This document shows positions 1 through 5,457 of a stretch of DNA of 11,536 nucleotides, piece by piece (position 1 is the first letter of the stretch; each line of letters begins with the position of its first letter). The translations under genes and the position numbers were made by a program. Source of the DNA: HGM04593 sp045588485 (GTDB lineage Bacteria; Bacteroidota; Bacteroidia; Bacteroidales; Bacteroidaceae). The DNA is taken from assembly GCA_045588485.1 (NCBI GenBank), contig JAZNEI010000019.1, positions 1-11,536 on the forward strand, written 5' to 3'. The notes under the pieces are model-generated. The model was not told where the DNA came from, made no database searches, and saw only the letters and a list, made by a program, of their open reading frames with translations.

Positions 1-287
1 AGTTTATAGATCGCTTCCTGCACATTATCATCGGCAATAGCCACATATCTGCAACTGAATGCACTGCTGCTTTGCTCTATCCAGAACGTGTCGTCATAGA
101 ACAATACAGCCATCATTCCCCGACGAAGAACTCTACGTCTGAATCCCACAGAGACAATGGCACAGCCGCTGTCAACAAGAATGACCATACAGCCGCCTAT
201 TCCTATGCGGTTGTTTCCGTATGCTCTGAAATCTGTCTGTCCCGTTCTGCCGCCATCGGCAATGATCCCGATCTGCAATCTCTCCAT
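1..287 (-). CDS. AraC-type transcriptional regulator, N-terminal part (cut by window edge)
   Basis: An open frame starts at the ATG complementary to 285-287 and stays open through base 1, giving 95 residues with no stop, so the gene continues outside the window. The visible part begins MERLQIGII and contains a cupin-like segment: a glycine-rich turn (about residues 28-33, IGIGGC), strands with VILVDSG and AIVSVGF, then a stretch resembling the AraC_binding half of Bacteroidales AraC-family regulators (VLFYDDTFWIEQSS, then FSCRYVAIADD). The C-terminal helix-turn-helix that would prove the family lies off the edge, so the call rests on the sensor-half pattern only. It is divergent from the acetyltransferase gene at 431, and such regulators often control their divergent neighbour. 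A TATCTTTG -7 box lies only about 18 bases upstream of the start. Another cupin-fold protein is possible. Confidence 0.6.
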   Translation of the reverse strand, partial: MERLQIGIIADGGRTGQTDFRAYGNNRIGIGGCMVILVDSGCAIVSVGFRRRVLRRGMMAVLFYDDTFWIEQSSSAFSCRYVAIADDNVQEAIYK

Positions 288-304
288 ATTCTTGATTTGT
301 GCTG

Positions 305-312
305 CAAAGATA
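305..312 (-). promoter_or_regulatory. Candidate -7 promoter element for the AraC-type gene
   Basis: On the minus strand this reads TATCTTTG, a perfect match to the Bacteroidetes sigma-ABfr -7 consensus TAnnTTTG. The predicted transcript start is near 298, leaving a leader of only about 11 bases before the ATG at 287. No -33 TTTG is found at the usual 19-21 base spacing, so the promoter may be weak or activator-dependent. Confidence 0.5.
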
Positions 313-375
313 GATTAAAATACATCATTTCTTTTAGTGTTGTATCGAAAAGTACCATATAAGGAGTGATTTGTA

Positions 376-397
376 TATGTACGACGTCGTCTATGTA
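376..397. promoter_or_regulatory. Candidate operator: palindrome between two direct repeats
   Basis: Between the divergent AraC-type and acetyltransferase genes lies a perfect 10-bp palindrome, ACGACGTCGT (381-390). It is flanked by two direct copies of TATGTA (376-381 and 392-397, 16 bases apart). AraC-family proteins usually bind direct repeats, so this is a reasonable operator for the adjacent regulator. It sits a few bases upstream of the TATCTTTG box at 401-408. The short motif length in AT-rich DNA means chance is not excluded. Confidence 0.35.
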
Positions 398-400
398 TCA

Positions 401-408
401 TATCTTTG
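401..408 (+). promoter_or_regulatory. Candidate -7 promoter element for the acetyltransferase gene
   Basis: TATCTTTG matches TAnnTTTG exactly and lies 22 bases before the ATG at 431. The nearest upstream TTTG (370-373) is 27 bases away, further than the usual 19-21, so the -33 element is missing or displaced. An 8-bp inverted repeat (TATCATAT 396-403, ATATGATA 424-431) brackets the predicted transcript start and overlaps the start codon. Confidence 0.5.
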
Positions 409-430
409 CATCCGATAAAATTCATATGAT

Positions 431-1027
431 ATGATTATAGAGAGATTTACAGAAGAGGATATTCGTGAAGCGGCACATCTTGCATATCCCGTCTGGGGCG
501 AGGGTCATGCTGCCAATGGTCAGGGAGAGGAGTTCGGACTGCTGATGTGTGAGTATATCATCCGCTACGGGTGGTATGGTGCGCCATTCGCCTTCAAGAT
601 TACCGACGAGGGTAAGATGGTGGGTTGCATCCTTGCAGGCAATATCAAGCAGGATAACGGTTACAACGAATGGCTGGATGCCATGATGCCGAAGTTCAAC
701 GGGCAGCAGCGCGAGGAGGCGTGTGCTCTGCGCGATTACTTCGACAAGACCTCGCCAAAGGTCTATCGCCATATGCGTGCAGATAAGGATCTGTATCTTT
801 CGTTCTTCATCTCAGCTGTGCAGGGATGCGGCAAGCAACTGCTTGCGGAGATTGTAGCACAGGCAAAGCGCGAGGGTTACGAGAGCCTCTACCTTTGGAC
901 TGACTCGTCGTGCAACCACAGCTACTACGCTCACCAAGGCTTCGAGAAGGTCGCCGAGTTTAAGAGTGACGAATGGAAAGCCGATGCTAACGACTACTTG
1001 ACCTATATTTATAAGAAGATGATATAA
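431..1027 (+). CDS. GNAT-family N-acetyltransferase
   Basis: A 198-residue protein with the GNAT layout. The N-terminal strand-helix is IIERFTEEDIREAAHLAYPVW. Residues 52-70 are central strands with MVGCILAG. Motif A spans about 121-140, where LYLSFFISAVQGCGKQLL carries a Q-G-C-G-K variant of the acetyl-CoA pyrophosphate loop. Motif B spans about 153-172, with LYLWTDSSCNHSYYAHQGF ending in the Y-x-x-x-G-F signature. It would transfer an acetyl group from acetyl-CoA to an unidentified amine, in the cytoplasm. The ATG at 426 is followed at once by TGA, so 431 is the first usable start. No Shine-Dalgarno sequence is evident, which is normal for Bacteroidetes. The gene stands alone between a divergent regulator and a strong hairpin at 1030-1080. 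The substrate cannot be predicted. Confidence 0.85.
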   Translation: MIIERFTEEDIREAAHLAYPVWGEGHAANGQGEEFGLLMCEYIIRYGWYGAPFAFKITDEGKMVGCILAGNIKQDNGYNEWLDAMMPKFNGQQREEACALRDYFDKTSPKVYRHMRADKDLYLSFFISAVQGCGKQLLAEIVAQAKREGYESLYLWTDSSCNHSYYAHQGFEKVAEFKSDEWKADANDYLTYIYKKMI

Positions 1028-1029
1028 TA

Positions 1030-1080
1030 ACAGAAATGCTGATAAAAAATCTGCGAGATTATTTTTATCAGCATTTCTGT
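1030..1080. terminator. Long hairpin after the acetyltransferase gene (probable terminator)
   Basis: A perfect 19-bp inverted repeat (ACAGAAATGCTGATAAAAA at 1030-1048, complement at 1062-1080) starts two bases after the stop codon. The 13-base interior can extend the stem through ATCT/AGAT (1049-1052 with 1056-1059), leaving a GCG loop and a two-base bulge. The RNA would be almost one continuous stem. The A-run and T-run lie inside the stem rather than after it, so termination or 3'-end protection is likely, but it is not a textbook intrinsic terminator. Confidence 0.7.
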
Positions 1081-1141
1081 TTGTACCTTTGTTACATCAA
1101 GAGTTATTTTTTGCTGAAAAAGTTTTTCGGAGCAGTTTTCT

Positions 1142-1172
1142 TTTGCAGGGTACATTTTTTGCAGTAATTTTG
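1142..1172 (+). promoter_or_regulatory. Promoter of panB (Bacteroidetes consensus)
   Basis: TTTG at 1142-1145 is followed after exactly 19 bases by TAATTTTG at 1165-1172. This fits the Bacteroidetes -33/-7 consensus (TTTG, 19-21 bases, TAnnTTTG). It predicts transcription from about 1178-1180 and a leader of about 60 bases before the ATG at 1241. The leader contains a small hairpin (GCAC/GTGC, 1191-1204) and an A-rich stretch before the start codon in place of a Shine-Dalgarno site. Confidence 0.75.
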
Positions 1173-1240
1173 CGCAGTTTTTTGGATGAAGCACATTTTT
1201 GTGCTGTACTCTATGTTTAACAATCAATCAATAAACACAA

Positions 1241-2062
1241 ATGTCGAAGTATATTGTTGAAGACACACGCAAGGTTACTACCCATCGTCTCATCGAGATG
1301 AAGCGTAAAGGCGAAAAGTTGGCAATGCTTACAGCATACGATTATACAATGGCATCTATCATCGATGCTGCCGGTATAGATATTATTCTTGTAGGCGACT
1401 CGGCCTCTAATGTCATGGCCGGTAATGTTACAACACTGCCTATCACTCTCGACCAAATGATTTATCATGCAAAGTCGGTTGTTCGTGGTGTGAAACGTGC
1501 CCTTGTTGTTGCCGATATGCCTTTTGGAACATATCAGGTAAATGCTGATGAGGCTGTTAAGAATGCTATTCGTATAATGAAGGAGACACATGCCGATGCT
1601 CTGAAACTCGAGGGTGGAGAGGAGATTCTTCCTTCGATACGAAAGATTTTAGATGCAGGAATTCCTATTATGGGACATCTTGGATTAACACCGCAAAGTA
1701 TAAATAAGTTTGGAACATACGGTGTTCGTGCCAAGGACGAGGCCGAGGCTGCTAAGCTCTGCCACGATGCTCAGCTGTTACAAGAGGCAGGATGTTTTGC
1801 TCTTGTGCTCGAGAAGATTCCGGCGCATCTTGGAACAAAGGTTGCCGAGAGCCTCGAAATTCCTGTAATCGGTATTGGTGCCGGTGGCGGTGTCGATGGT
1901 CAGGTTCTTGTTTGTACCGATATGTTGGGTATGACAGCCGATTTTACACCACGTTTTCTGCGTCGTTATGCCGACCTTAACACTGTAATCAGCAATGCTG
2001 TGGGTAACTATATCAGCGATGTTAAGGCAAAGGATTTTCCCAACGAGAATGAGCAGTACTGA
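1241..2062 (+). CDS. panB: 3-methyl-2-oxobutanoate hydroxymethyltransferase (PanB)
   Basis: PanB is the cytoplasmic enzyme that transfers a hydroxymethyl group from 5,10-methylenetetrahydrofolate to 2-oxoisovalerate, giving ketopantoate, the first committed step to pantothenate and coenzyme A. The 273-residue length fits the family (about 264 in E. coli). Family residues are in place: AMLTAYD near 28-34; metal ligands Asp53 (VGDSASNVM) and Asp92 (VVADMPFGTY); Lys122 and Glu124 (LKLEGG); MGHLGLTPQS at 144-153; the catalytic Glu191 (LVLEKIPA); and PVIGIGAGGGVDGQ at 208-221. The start follows a consensus promoter and an A-rich leader, and the next Met (20) would delete conserved N-terminal sequence. 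No other pan gene is in the window, so it appears monocistronic, closed by the hairpin at 2074-2121. Confidence 0.97.
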   Translation: MSKYIVEDTRKVTTHRLIEMKRKGEKLAMLTAYDYTMASIIDAAGIDIILVGDSASNVMAGNVTTLPITLDQMIYHAKSVVRGVKRALVVADMPFGTYQVNADEAVKNAIRIMKETHADALKLEGGEEILPSIRKILDAGIPIMGHLGLTPQSINKFGTYGVRAKDEAEAAKLCHDAQLLQEAGCFALVLEKIPAHLGTKVAESLEIPVIGIGAGGGVDGQVLVCTDMLGMTADFTPRFLRRYADLNTVISNAVGNYISDVKAKDFPNENEQY

Positions 2063-2073
2063 TAACTGCTTAT

Positions 2074-2121
2074 TAACACAAAAAAAGGATTTTCCCTTAG
2101 GAAAATCCTTTTTTTGTGTTA
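2074..2121. terminator. Bidirectional intrinsic terminator between panB and the convergent lipoprotein gene
   Basis: A perfect 22-bp inverted repeat (2074-2095 with 2100-2121) has a four-base CTTA loop. The stem core is GGATTTTCC/GGAAAATCC, with a run of seven A on the left and seven T on the right. Read from either strand it gives a hairpin with a U-run, as expected for a terminator shared by panB (ending 2062) and the minus-strand gene ending at 2130. Confidence 0.85.
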
Positions 2122-2129
2122 TAATAATA

Positions 2130-2906
2130 TTATTGCTCTGATTCAGCTTCCATAGCTCCATTAATGGTCTGCTCCAAAGCCTTGTTTATCTGCTCTTCGT
2201 TAGACTCGTCCGATGGATGGGGGTTCTCGCGCTCACTCTTCATCTCACAAAGAATGTCGTACAGACAGTTGTTGTTACGATCTATATTCTCATCTGGAAT
2301 GCTTGCAACAAGGCGAGTGAACTCATCGTTGTCGAAAAGGTCGGCATACTGGACAAGTAGGAACAACCCTACTGTAGAAGATATGTTTTCGTTTATAACC
2401 TCTTTAATGTATAACGATGCATCGCGCTGTGCCTCCATTGCCAATAGACTCAATCTTGACTTTGTGGTGTCCGACATTAGTGAGTCGCTGTATATCTGTA
2501 TCTGACAATCGTAGATTGTATTTACATACTCTACAAGGTCTGACTCTATCTTTGCATTAAGGTCGTTGGCAGGAGTACCCGATGTAATGCTACCTTCGGG
2601 CGAAATCTCAGTGGTTATGTTGCCGCCTTCGAGGAATAGCAATGAGTAGATGGGTGGCTCGGTGTAGTTATAACCTATATAATATATTTTACAACCATCG
2701 ACCTTACCGCTGAAGTGAAATTTACCTCCCTCGATGGTAGTTCTCTGCTCAGTGGTGAAATCTATACCATCTACCGAGTAGCCCAATAGTACTGTATCAC
2801 CATCAATGGCACCGTTTATGGTGCCATTGATGGTGTATTCGCTCCCTCCCGTGCACGATACAAGTGCTACAAGAAATGAAAATATCGAAATAAACTTTTT
2901 TATCAT
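2130..2906 (-). CDS. DUF4369-type lipoprotein lacking a thioredoxin domain
   Basis: A 258-residue predicted lipoprotein. Residues 1-18 are a type II signal with lipobox LVSC (Cys18), followed by T-G-G-S-E, so export and lipid anchoring are expected. Residues about 24-110 look like the DUF4369 beta-sandwich (YTINGTINGAIDGDTVLLGY, then GGKFHFSGKV, then a hydrophobic strand and LEGGNITTEI). In Bacteroidetes this domain usually precedes an AhpC/TSA or TlpA thioredoxin domain. Here the rest is helical and acidic with no CxxC, ending in a Glu/Asn/Gln-rich tail, so no disulfide chemistry is expected. It lies 35 bases downstream of prs on the same strand and may be co-transcribed. A 16-bp perfect inverted repeat lies inside codons near the start of the mature protein. 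Function unknown. Confidence 0.82.
   Translation of the reverse strand: MIKKFISIFSFLVALVSCTGGSEYTINGTINGAIDGDTVLLGYSVDGIDFTTEQRTTIEGGKFHFSGKVDGCKIYYIGYNYTEPPIYSLLFLEGGNITTEISPEGSITSGTPANDLNAKIESDLVEYVNTIYDCQIQIYSDSLMSDTTKSRLSLLAMEAQRDASLYIKEVINENISSTVGLFLLVQYADLFDNDEFTRLVASIPDENIDRNNNCLYDILCEMKSERENPHPSDESNEEQINKALEQTINGAMEAESEQ
2798..2835. repeat. Perfect 16-bp inverted repeat inside the lipoprotein gene
   Basis: Bases 2798-2813 are the exact reverse complement of 2820-2835, with a six-base loop. In the minus-strand gene this covers the codons for the T-I-N-G-T-I-N-G-A-I-D-G repeat just after the lipidated cysteine. The mRNA would fold into a stable hairpin in its early coding region. Confidence 0.75.
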
Positions 2907-2941
2907 TGTATCTCAACAATATACAATAGGAAAAGGTTCGT

Positions 2942-3877
2942 TTAGCAAACGTACTGCTTGCTTATAGACTTGTTGTTAAGTACGCACTGTATAGCCTCGG
3001 CAAATCCTTTGGCGATAGAGAGCTGTTTTACCTTGGGACAACCCTTGTCATAAGGGATACTGTTGGTAAATACAATCTCGGTCATTGATGACTCGCGTAC
3101 ACGCTCTGATGCGTTACCCGACATGATGCAGTGCGATGCAATGGCACGTACCGAGAGGGCACCGTTCTCCATCATCAGGTTGGCTGCCTTAGAAATTGTA
3201 CCTGCTGTATCTACAATGTCATCGACAAGGATTACATTTTTACCCTTTACATCACCGATAATCTGCATTGTGTCAACAACGTTAGCCTTTGCACGTGTCT
3301 TGTGGCAAAGCACCAGAGGGACACCCAAGAATTTCGAGTATGTGCTTGCACGCTTAGAACCACCAACGTCGGGTGTCGCAATAACAAGATTGTCGAGTTT
3401 AAGTGAATTGATATAGGGGATGAATACCATTGACGCATACAGATGGTCTACGGGAATGTCAAAAAATCCTTGAATCTGGTCGGCGTGAAGGTCCATTGTG
3501 ATAATACGGCTCACACCGGCTACGCTCAAAAGGTCGGCAACGAGCTTGGCACCGATAGATACACGGGGCTTGTCCTTGCGGTCCTGGCGAGCCCAACCGA
3601 AATATGGCATTACGGCTACGATGCTCTTTGCCGACGCACGCTTTGCTGCATCAACCATAAGCAGAAGCTCCATAAGGTTGTCCGAGTTGGGGAATGTAGA
3701 CTGTACAAGGAATACATTCTTACCGCGGATTGACTCTTCGTAAGAGACTGCAAACTCACCATCGGCAAAATAGGTTGTGTTCATCTGACCAAGAGGGCAG
3801 CCCAACTCTTTACAAATTTCTTCGGCAAGGTAACGAGATTTTGTTCCCGAGAATACCATATAAGGGGTATTGTTCAT
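2942..3877 (-). CDS. prs: Ribose-phosphate pyrophosphokinase (PRPP synthetase)
   Basis: It makes phosphoribosyl pyrophosphate from ribose 5-phosphate and ATP in the cytoplasm, supplying purine, pyrimidine, histidine, tryptophan and NAD synthesis. The 311-residue length matches class I enzymes (about 315). Signatures: FADGEFAV (37-44); the flexible catalytic loop YFGWARQDRKDKPR (92-105) with its Arg/Lys residues; the Mg-binding DLHADQIQGFF (129-139) with His131; ATPDVGGSKRA (168-177); and the PRPP-binding loop VILVDDIVDTAGT (215-227). The extra hydrophobic start and the ISKQYVC tail resemble Bacteroidetes members. It sits between the ThiE-like gene (54-base gap upstream) and the DUF4369 lipoprotein (35-base gap downstream), all on the minus strand. 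No clear promoter is seen in the 54-base gap, so co-transcription from upstream is likely. A small CGTTT/AAACG hairpin overlaps the stop codon. Confidence 0.97.
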   Translation of the reverse strand: MNNTPYMVFSGTKSRYLAEEICKELGCPLGQMNTTYFADGEFAVSYEESIRGKNVFLVQSTFPNSDNLMELLLMVDAAKRASAKSIVAVMPYFGWARQDRKDKPRVSIGAKLVADLLSVAGVSRIITMDLHADQIQGFFDIPVDHLYASMVFIPYINSLKLDNLVIATPDVGGSKRASTYSKFLGVPLVLCHKTRAKANVVDTMQIIGDVKGKNVILVDDIVDTAGTISKAANLMMENGALSVRAIASHCIMSGNASERVRESSMTEIVFTNSIPYDKGCPKVKQLSIAKGFAEAIQCVLNNKSISKQYVC

Positions 3878-3931
3878 AAAGGTAAAGTGTTTAGTTTGTT
3901 ATTTTTATTGTTTTATTCTCTATTTGTGTAA

Positions 3932-4516
3932 TTATAGTTTTTTTGCAAGTTTCTGTATCTTTTTGAAACTCTCCATAAGCTCGCTGTAATCGGTCGAGCG
4001 ACACGAATCGAAACGGTCCCACACCTGAGCATCAAGTATGATACCACCGAATCCGTATGTGGCGAGACGTTTGAGGTTGCCCTCGTCAATGTCGCCGAAT
4101 GCCCAAACTTTCTTGTTGATTACTTTCTTTCCATATTCGTTAAGCTCGGCACTCTGATAGAATGTGCGGCCCATAGGACCAAAGCACATTATCTCATAGA
4201 ATCCCTTGAATTCGTGTAACTCCTTAAGGTTGGCTGCATATCCGACCAGTTTGCCACTCTGCTTTTCTGTTGGGTGTGGCGAACCGGAAGGAAATAACTG
4301 ACCTGCCAGCTTGTAGTCCTGCATAAGTCGGTTGTTACAGGTAAATATGCGTTTGTGGAACTTCTTTGGAATGAGGTTCAACAGACGCTCGATGTATTGT
4401 GGATGAGGATACGACTTATCAAGGAAAAGATAATCAAGCTCTTCCTCGAATAGTCGGGTTATAATTTTGTCCTCCTCAATGAAAAATGTCGGTTTTGTTA
4501 CAACGGCGAGTTTCAT
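3932..4516 (-). CDS. ThiE/TenI-like (thiamine phosphate synthase family) paralog, divergent
   Basis: About 194 residues with the eight-strand barrel order of ThiE/TenI, but with the signature residues altered. Numbering from the chosen Met: the start KLAVVTKPTFF matches strand 1; LDYLFLDKSY replaces the LR-L-K strand; RIFTCNNRLM aligns with the LNDRVD segment, with Asp changed to Asn; LVGYAANLKELHEF matches the I-G-x-S-x-H region without Ser or His; MCFGPMGRT aligns with the GPxFPTxTK phosphate loop but lacks its Thr pair; VWAFGDIDEGNLKRLATYGFGGIIL matches the final glycine-rich phosphate strand. It may therefore be a non-catalytic or re-purposed relative. ATG at 4543 would add nine residues (MLNIQKPKT). 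The start at 4516 is preferred because strand 1 begins there. First gene of the apparent ThiE-like/prs/lipoprotein cluster. No TPP riboswitch is visible upstream. Confidence 0.72.
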   Translation of the reverse strand: MKLAVVTKPTFFIEEDKIITRLFEEELDYLFLDKSYPHPQYIERLLNLIPKKFHKRIFTCNNRLMQDYKLAGQLFPSGSPHPTEKQSGKLVGYAANLKELHEFKGFYEIMCFGPMGRTFYQSAELNEYGKKVINKKVWAFGDIDEGNLKRLATYGFGGIILDAQVWDRFDSCRSTDYSELMESFKKIQKLAKKL

Positions 4517-4546
4517 TGTCTTTGGCTTTTGTATATTCAACATAGT

Positions 4547-4625
4547 GGCAACAACTGTTGCCTAAGGGCTGCTGTATGCCCCTTATAGTTTGCAAATTTA
4601 ATATTTTTTATTATATTAAAACAAT
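4547..4625 (-). promoter_or_regulatory. Candidate promoter and structured leader of the ThiE-like/prs cluster
   Basis: On the minus strand, TAAATTTG (4593-4600) fits the -7 consensus TAnnTTTG. A near -33 motif ATTG (4622-4625) lies 21 bases upstream. The leader from about 4587 holds two small hairpins: TAAGGG/CCCTTA (4563-4568 with 4580-4585) and GGCAACA/TGTTGCC (4547-4553 with 4556-4562). The second abuts the alternative start codon at 4543. The leader is too short for a TPP riboswitch. Confidence 0.45.
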
Positions 4626-4653
4626 ATTATAGGATTATTTTTATCCTATAATA
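4625..4653. promoter_or_regulatory. Candidate operator: 11-bp dyad between ThiE-like and ferritin genes
   Basis: TATTATAGGAT (4625-4635) is exactly complementary to ATCCTATAATA (4643-4653), with a seven-base T-rich loop. It lies between two divergently transcribed genes, where a terminator is not expected, about 84 bases before the ferritin start and beside the ThiE-like -33 region. Its size and AT-rich character suit a dimeric regulator. Oxidative-stress or iron regulators are plausible given the ferritin, but no known consensus is matched with confidence. Confidence 0.45.
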
Positions 4654-4736
4654 AAAGACGCTGTAATATAAACAAATAGTCGGTCCTGCTGTTTATACAT
4701 TATATTATTATTTATTATTGTTACAATATCGGGATT

Positions 4737-5252
4737 ATGGCTAAAGAGAGTGTGTTGATTCTTAGGCAGCGTATCGACCTGCCTAAGTTGTTGGAGCAGC
4801 TGAATGCTGCACTGAGTGAAGAGTGGCTTGCCTATTATCAGTATTGGGTGGGTAGTTTAGTTGTCGAAGGGGCTATGCGTGCCGATGTACAGCGAGAATT
4901 CGAGGCGCATGCCGAGGAGGAGTATCTTCATGCAAAGATGCTTGCCAACCGCATAATACAGCTCGAGGGTGTACCTGTGCTTAATCCGGCACAGTGGTTC
5001 AATCTTGCGCGATGCAAATATGCAGTGCCGATGAACACCGATGTCATAAGTATGCTGAAACAGAATATCGCAGCCGAACGTTGTGCTGTTATCCGTTACG
5101 AAGAGATTGCAAGCTATACGAATAATATCGACTATACGACCTGTGATATTGCTAAACGTATTATGGCCGAGGAAGAGGAACACGAACAGGATCTTCAGGA
5201 TTTTCTGCGTGATGTAGAGTGGGTGGTTCAGTCAATGCAATGCAGTTGTTGA
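4737..5252 (+). CDS. Dps-like ferritin (DPSL/thioferritin type)
   Basis: A 171-residue four-helix-bundle ferritin-superfamily protein. Diiron ligands are visible in the expected order: Glu28/29 (ALSEEWLAYYQYW), Glu62-x-x-His65 (EEEYLHAKML), Glu114 (AAERCAVIRYEE) and Glu146-x-x-His149 (AEEEEHEQDL). There is no Met at the bacterioferritin haem position between helices. Cys116, two residues after Glu114, and Cys136 in the next helix could form the cysteine pair described for Dps-like thioferritins such as the one in Bacteroides fragilis. This assignment is by recall, not alignment. An unusual CSC motif ends the chain. Such proteins form 12-mer shells that oxidise and store iron, preferring peroxide, and protect anaerobes during oxygen exposure. 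The start is the first Met after a long AT-rich leader. The gene stands alone, divergent from the ThiE-like gene. Confidence 0.85.
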   Translation: MAKESVLILRQRIDLPKLLEQLNAALSEEWLAYYQYWVGSLVVEGAMRADVQREFEAHAEEEYLHAKMLANRIIQLEGVPVLNPAQWFNLARCKYAVPMNTDVISMLKQNIAAERCAVIRYEEIASYTNNIDYTTCDIAKRIMAEEEEHEQDLQDFLRDVEWVVQSMQCSC

Positions 5253-5271
5253 ACAACTGGTAATTATAGTA

Positions 5272-5392
5272 CGGGGGTGACTAAAAAGTAAATTTCAGTG
5301 TTACGTTTGCCCTCAAAATCCTCATTTACACCAAGTAAACTGCGGTTTCGGAGCCTGCACAAGCCTTGAGTTCTGCTTTTTATTCACCCCCG
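5272..5392. repeat. 121-bp element bounded by 17-bp inverted repeats
   Basis: CGGGGGTGACTAAAAAG (5272-5288) and CTTTTTATTCACCCCCG (5376-5392) are reverse complements at 16 of 17 positions. The 87 bases between them hold no usable reading frame, but can form weaker inner pairs (CTCAA/TTGAG, AAAC/GTTT). The block sits 19 bases after the ferritin stop and 4 bases before the intrinsic terminator. It resembles a short non-autonomous or dispersed intergenic element, and could equally be a structured 3' UTR. From memory, similar sequence occurs in other Bacteroidales intergenic regions, but this is unverified. Confidence 0.55.
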
Positions 5393-5434
5393 AAAAAAGA
5401 GGCTGGGTCAAAAATACTTTTGACCCAGCCTCTT
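5393..5434 (-). terminator. Strong intrinsic terminator for the TonB-C/lipocalin-like gene
   Basis: A perfect 17-bp stem (5397-5413 with 5418-5434, core GAGGCTGGGTCAAAA) closes a four-base loop. Read on the minus strand it is followed directly by six T (complement of 5393-5398), giving a textbook hairpin plus U-run 24 bases after the stop codon at 5458. On the plus strand there is no U-run, so termination of the ferritin transcript here is less certain. Confidence 0.88.
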
Positions 5435-5457
5435 GTCCGGGATAGAGTAGGTGAAAT

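Noticed and set aside
1217..1591. 124-codon minus-strand frame opposite panB
   Set aside because: It lies antisense to a clearly coding gene with all PanB motifs, shows no recognisable domain, and its codons mirror the panB frame.
4544..4620. TPP riboswitch upstream of the ThiE-like gene
   Set aside because: The predicted leader is only about 45-70 bases, and I see none of the conserved TPP aptamer blocks (for example CTGAGA). Only two small hairpins are present.
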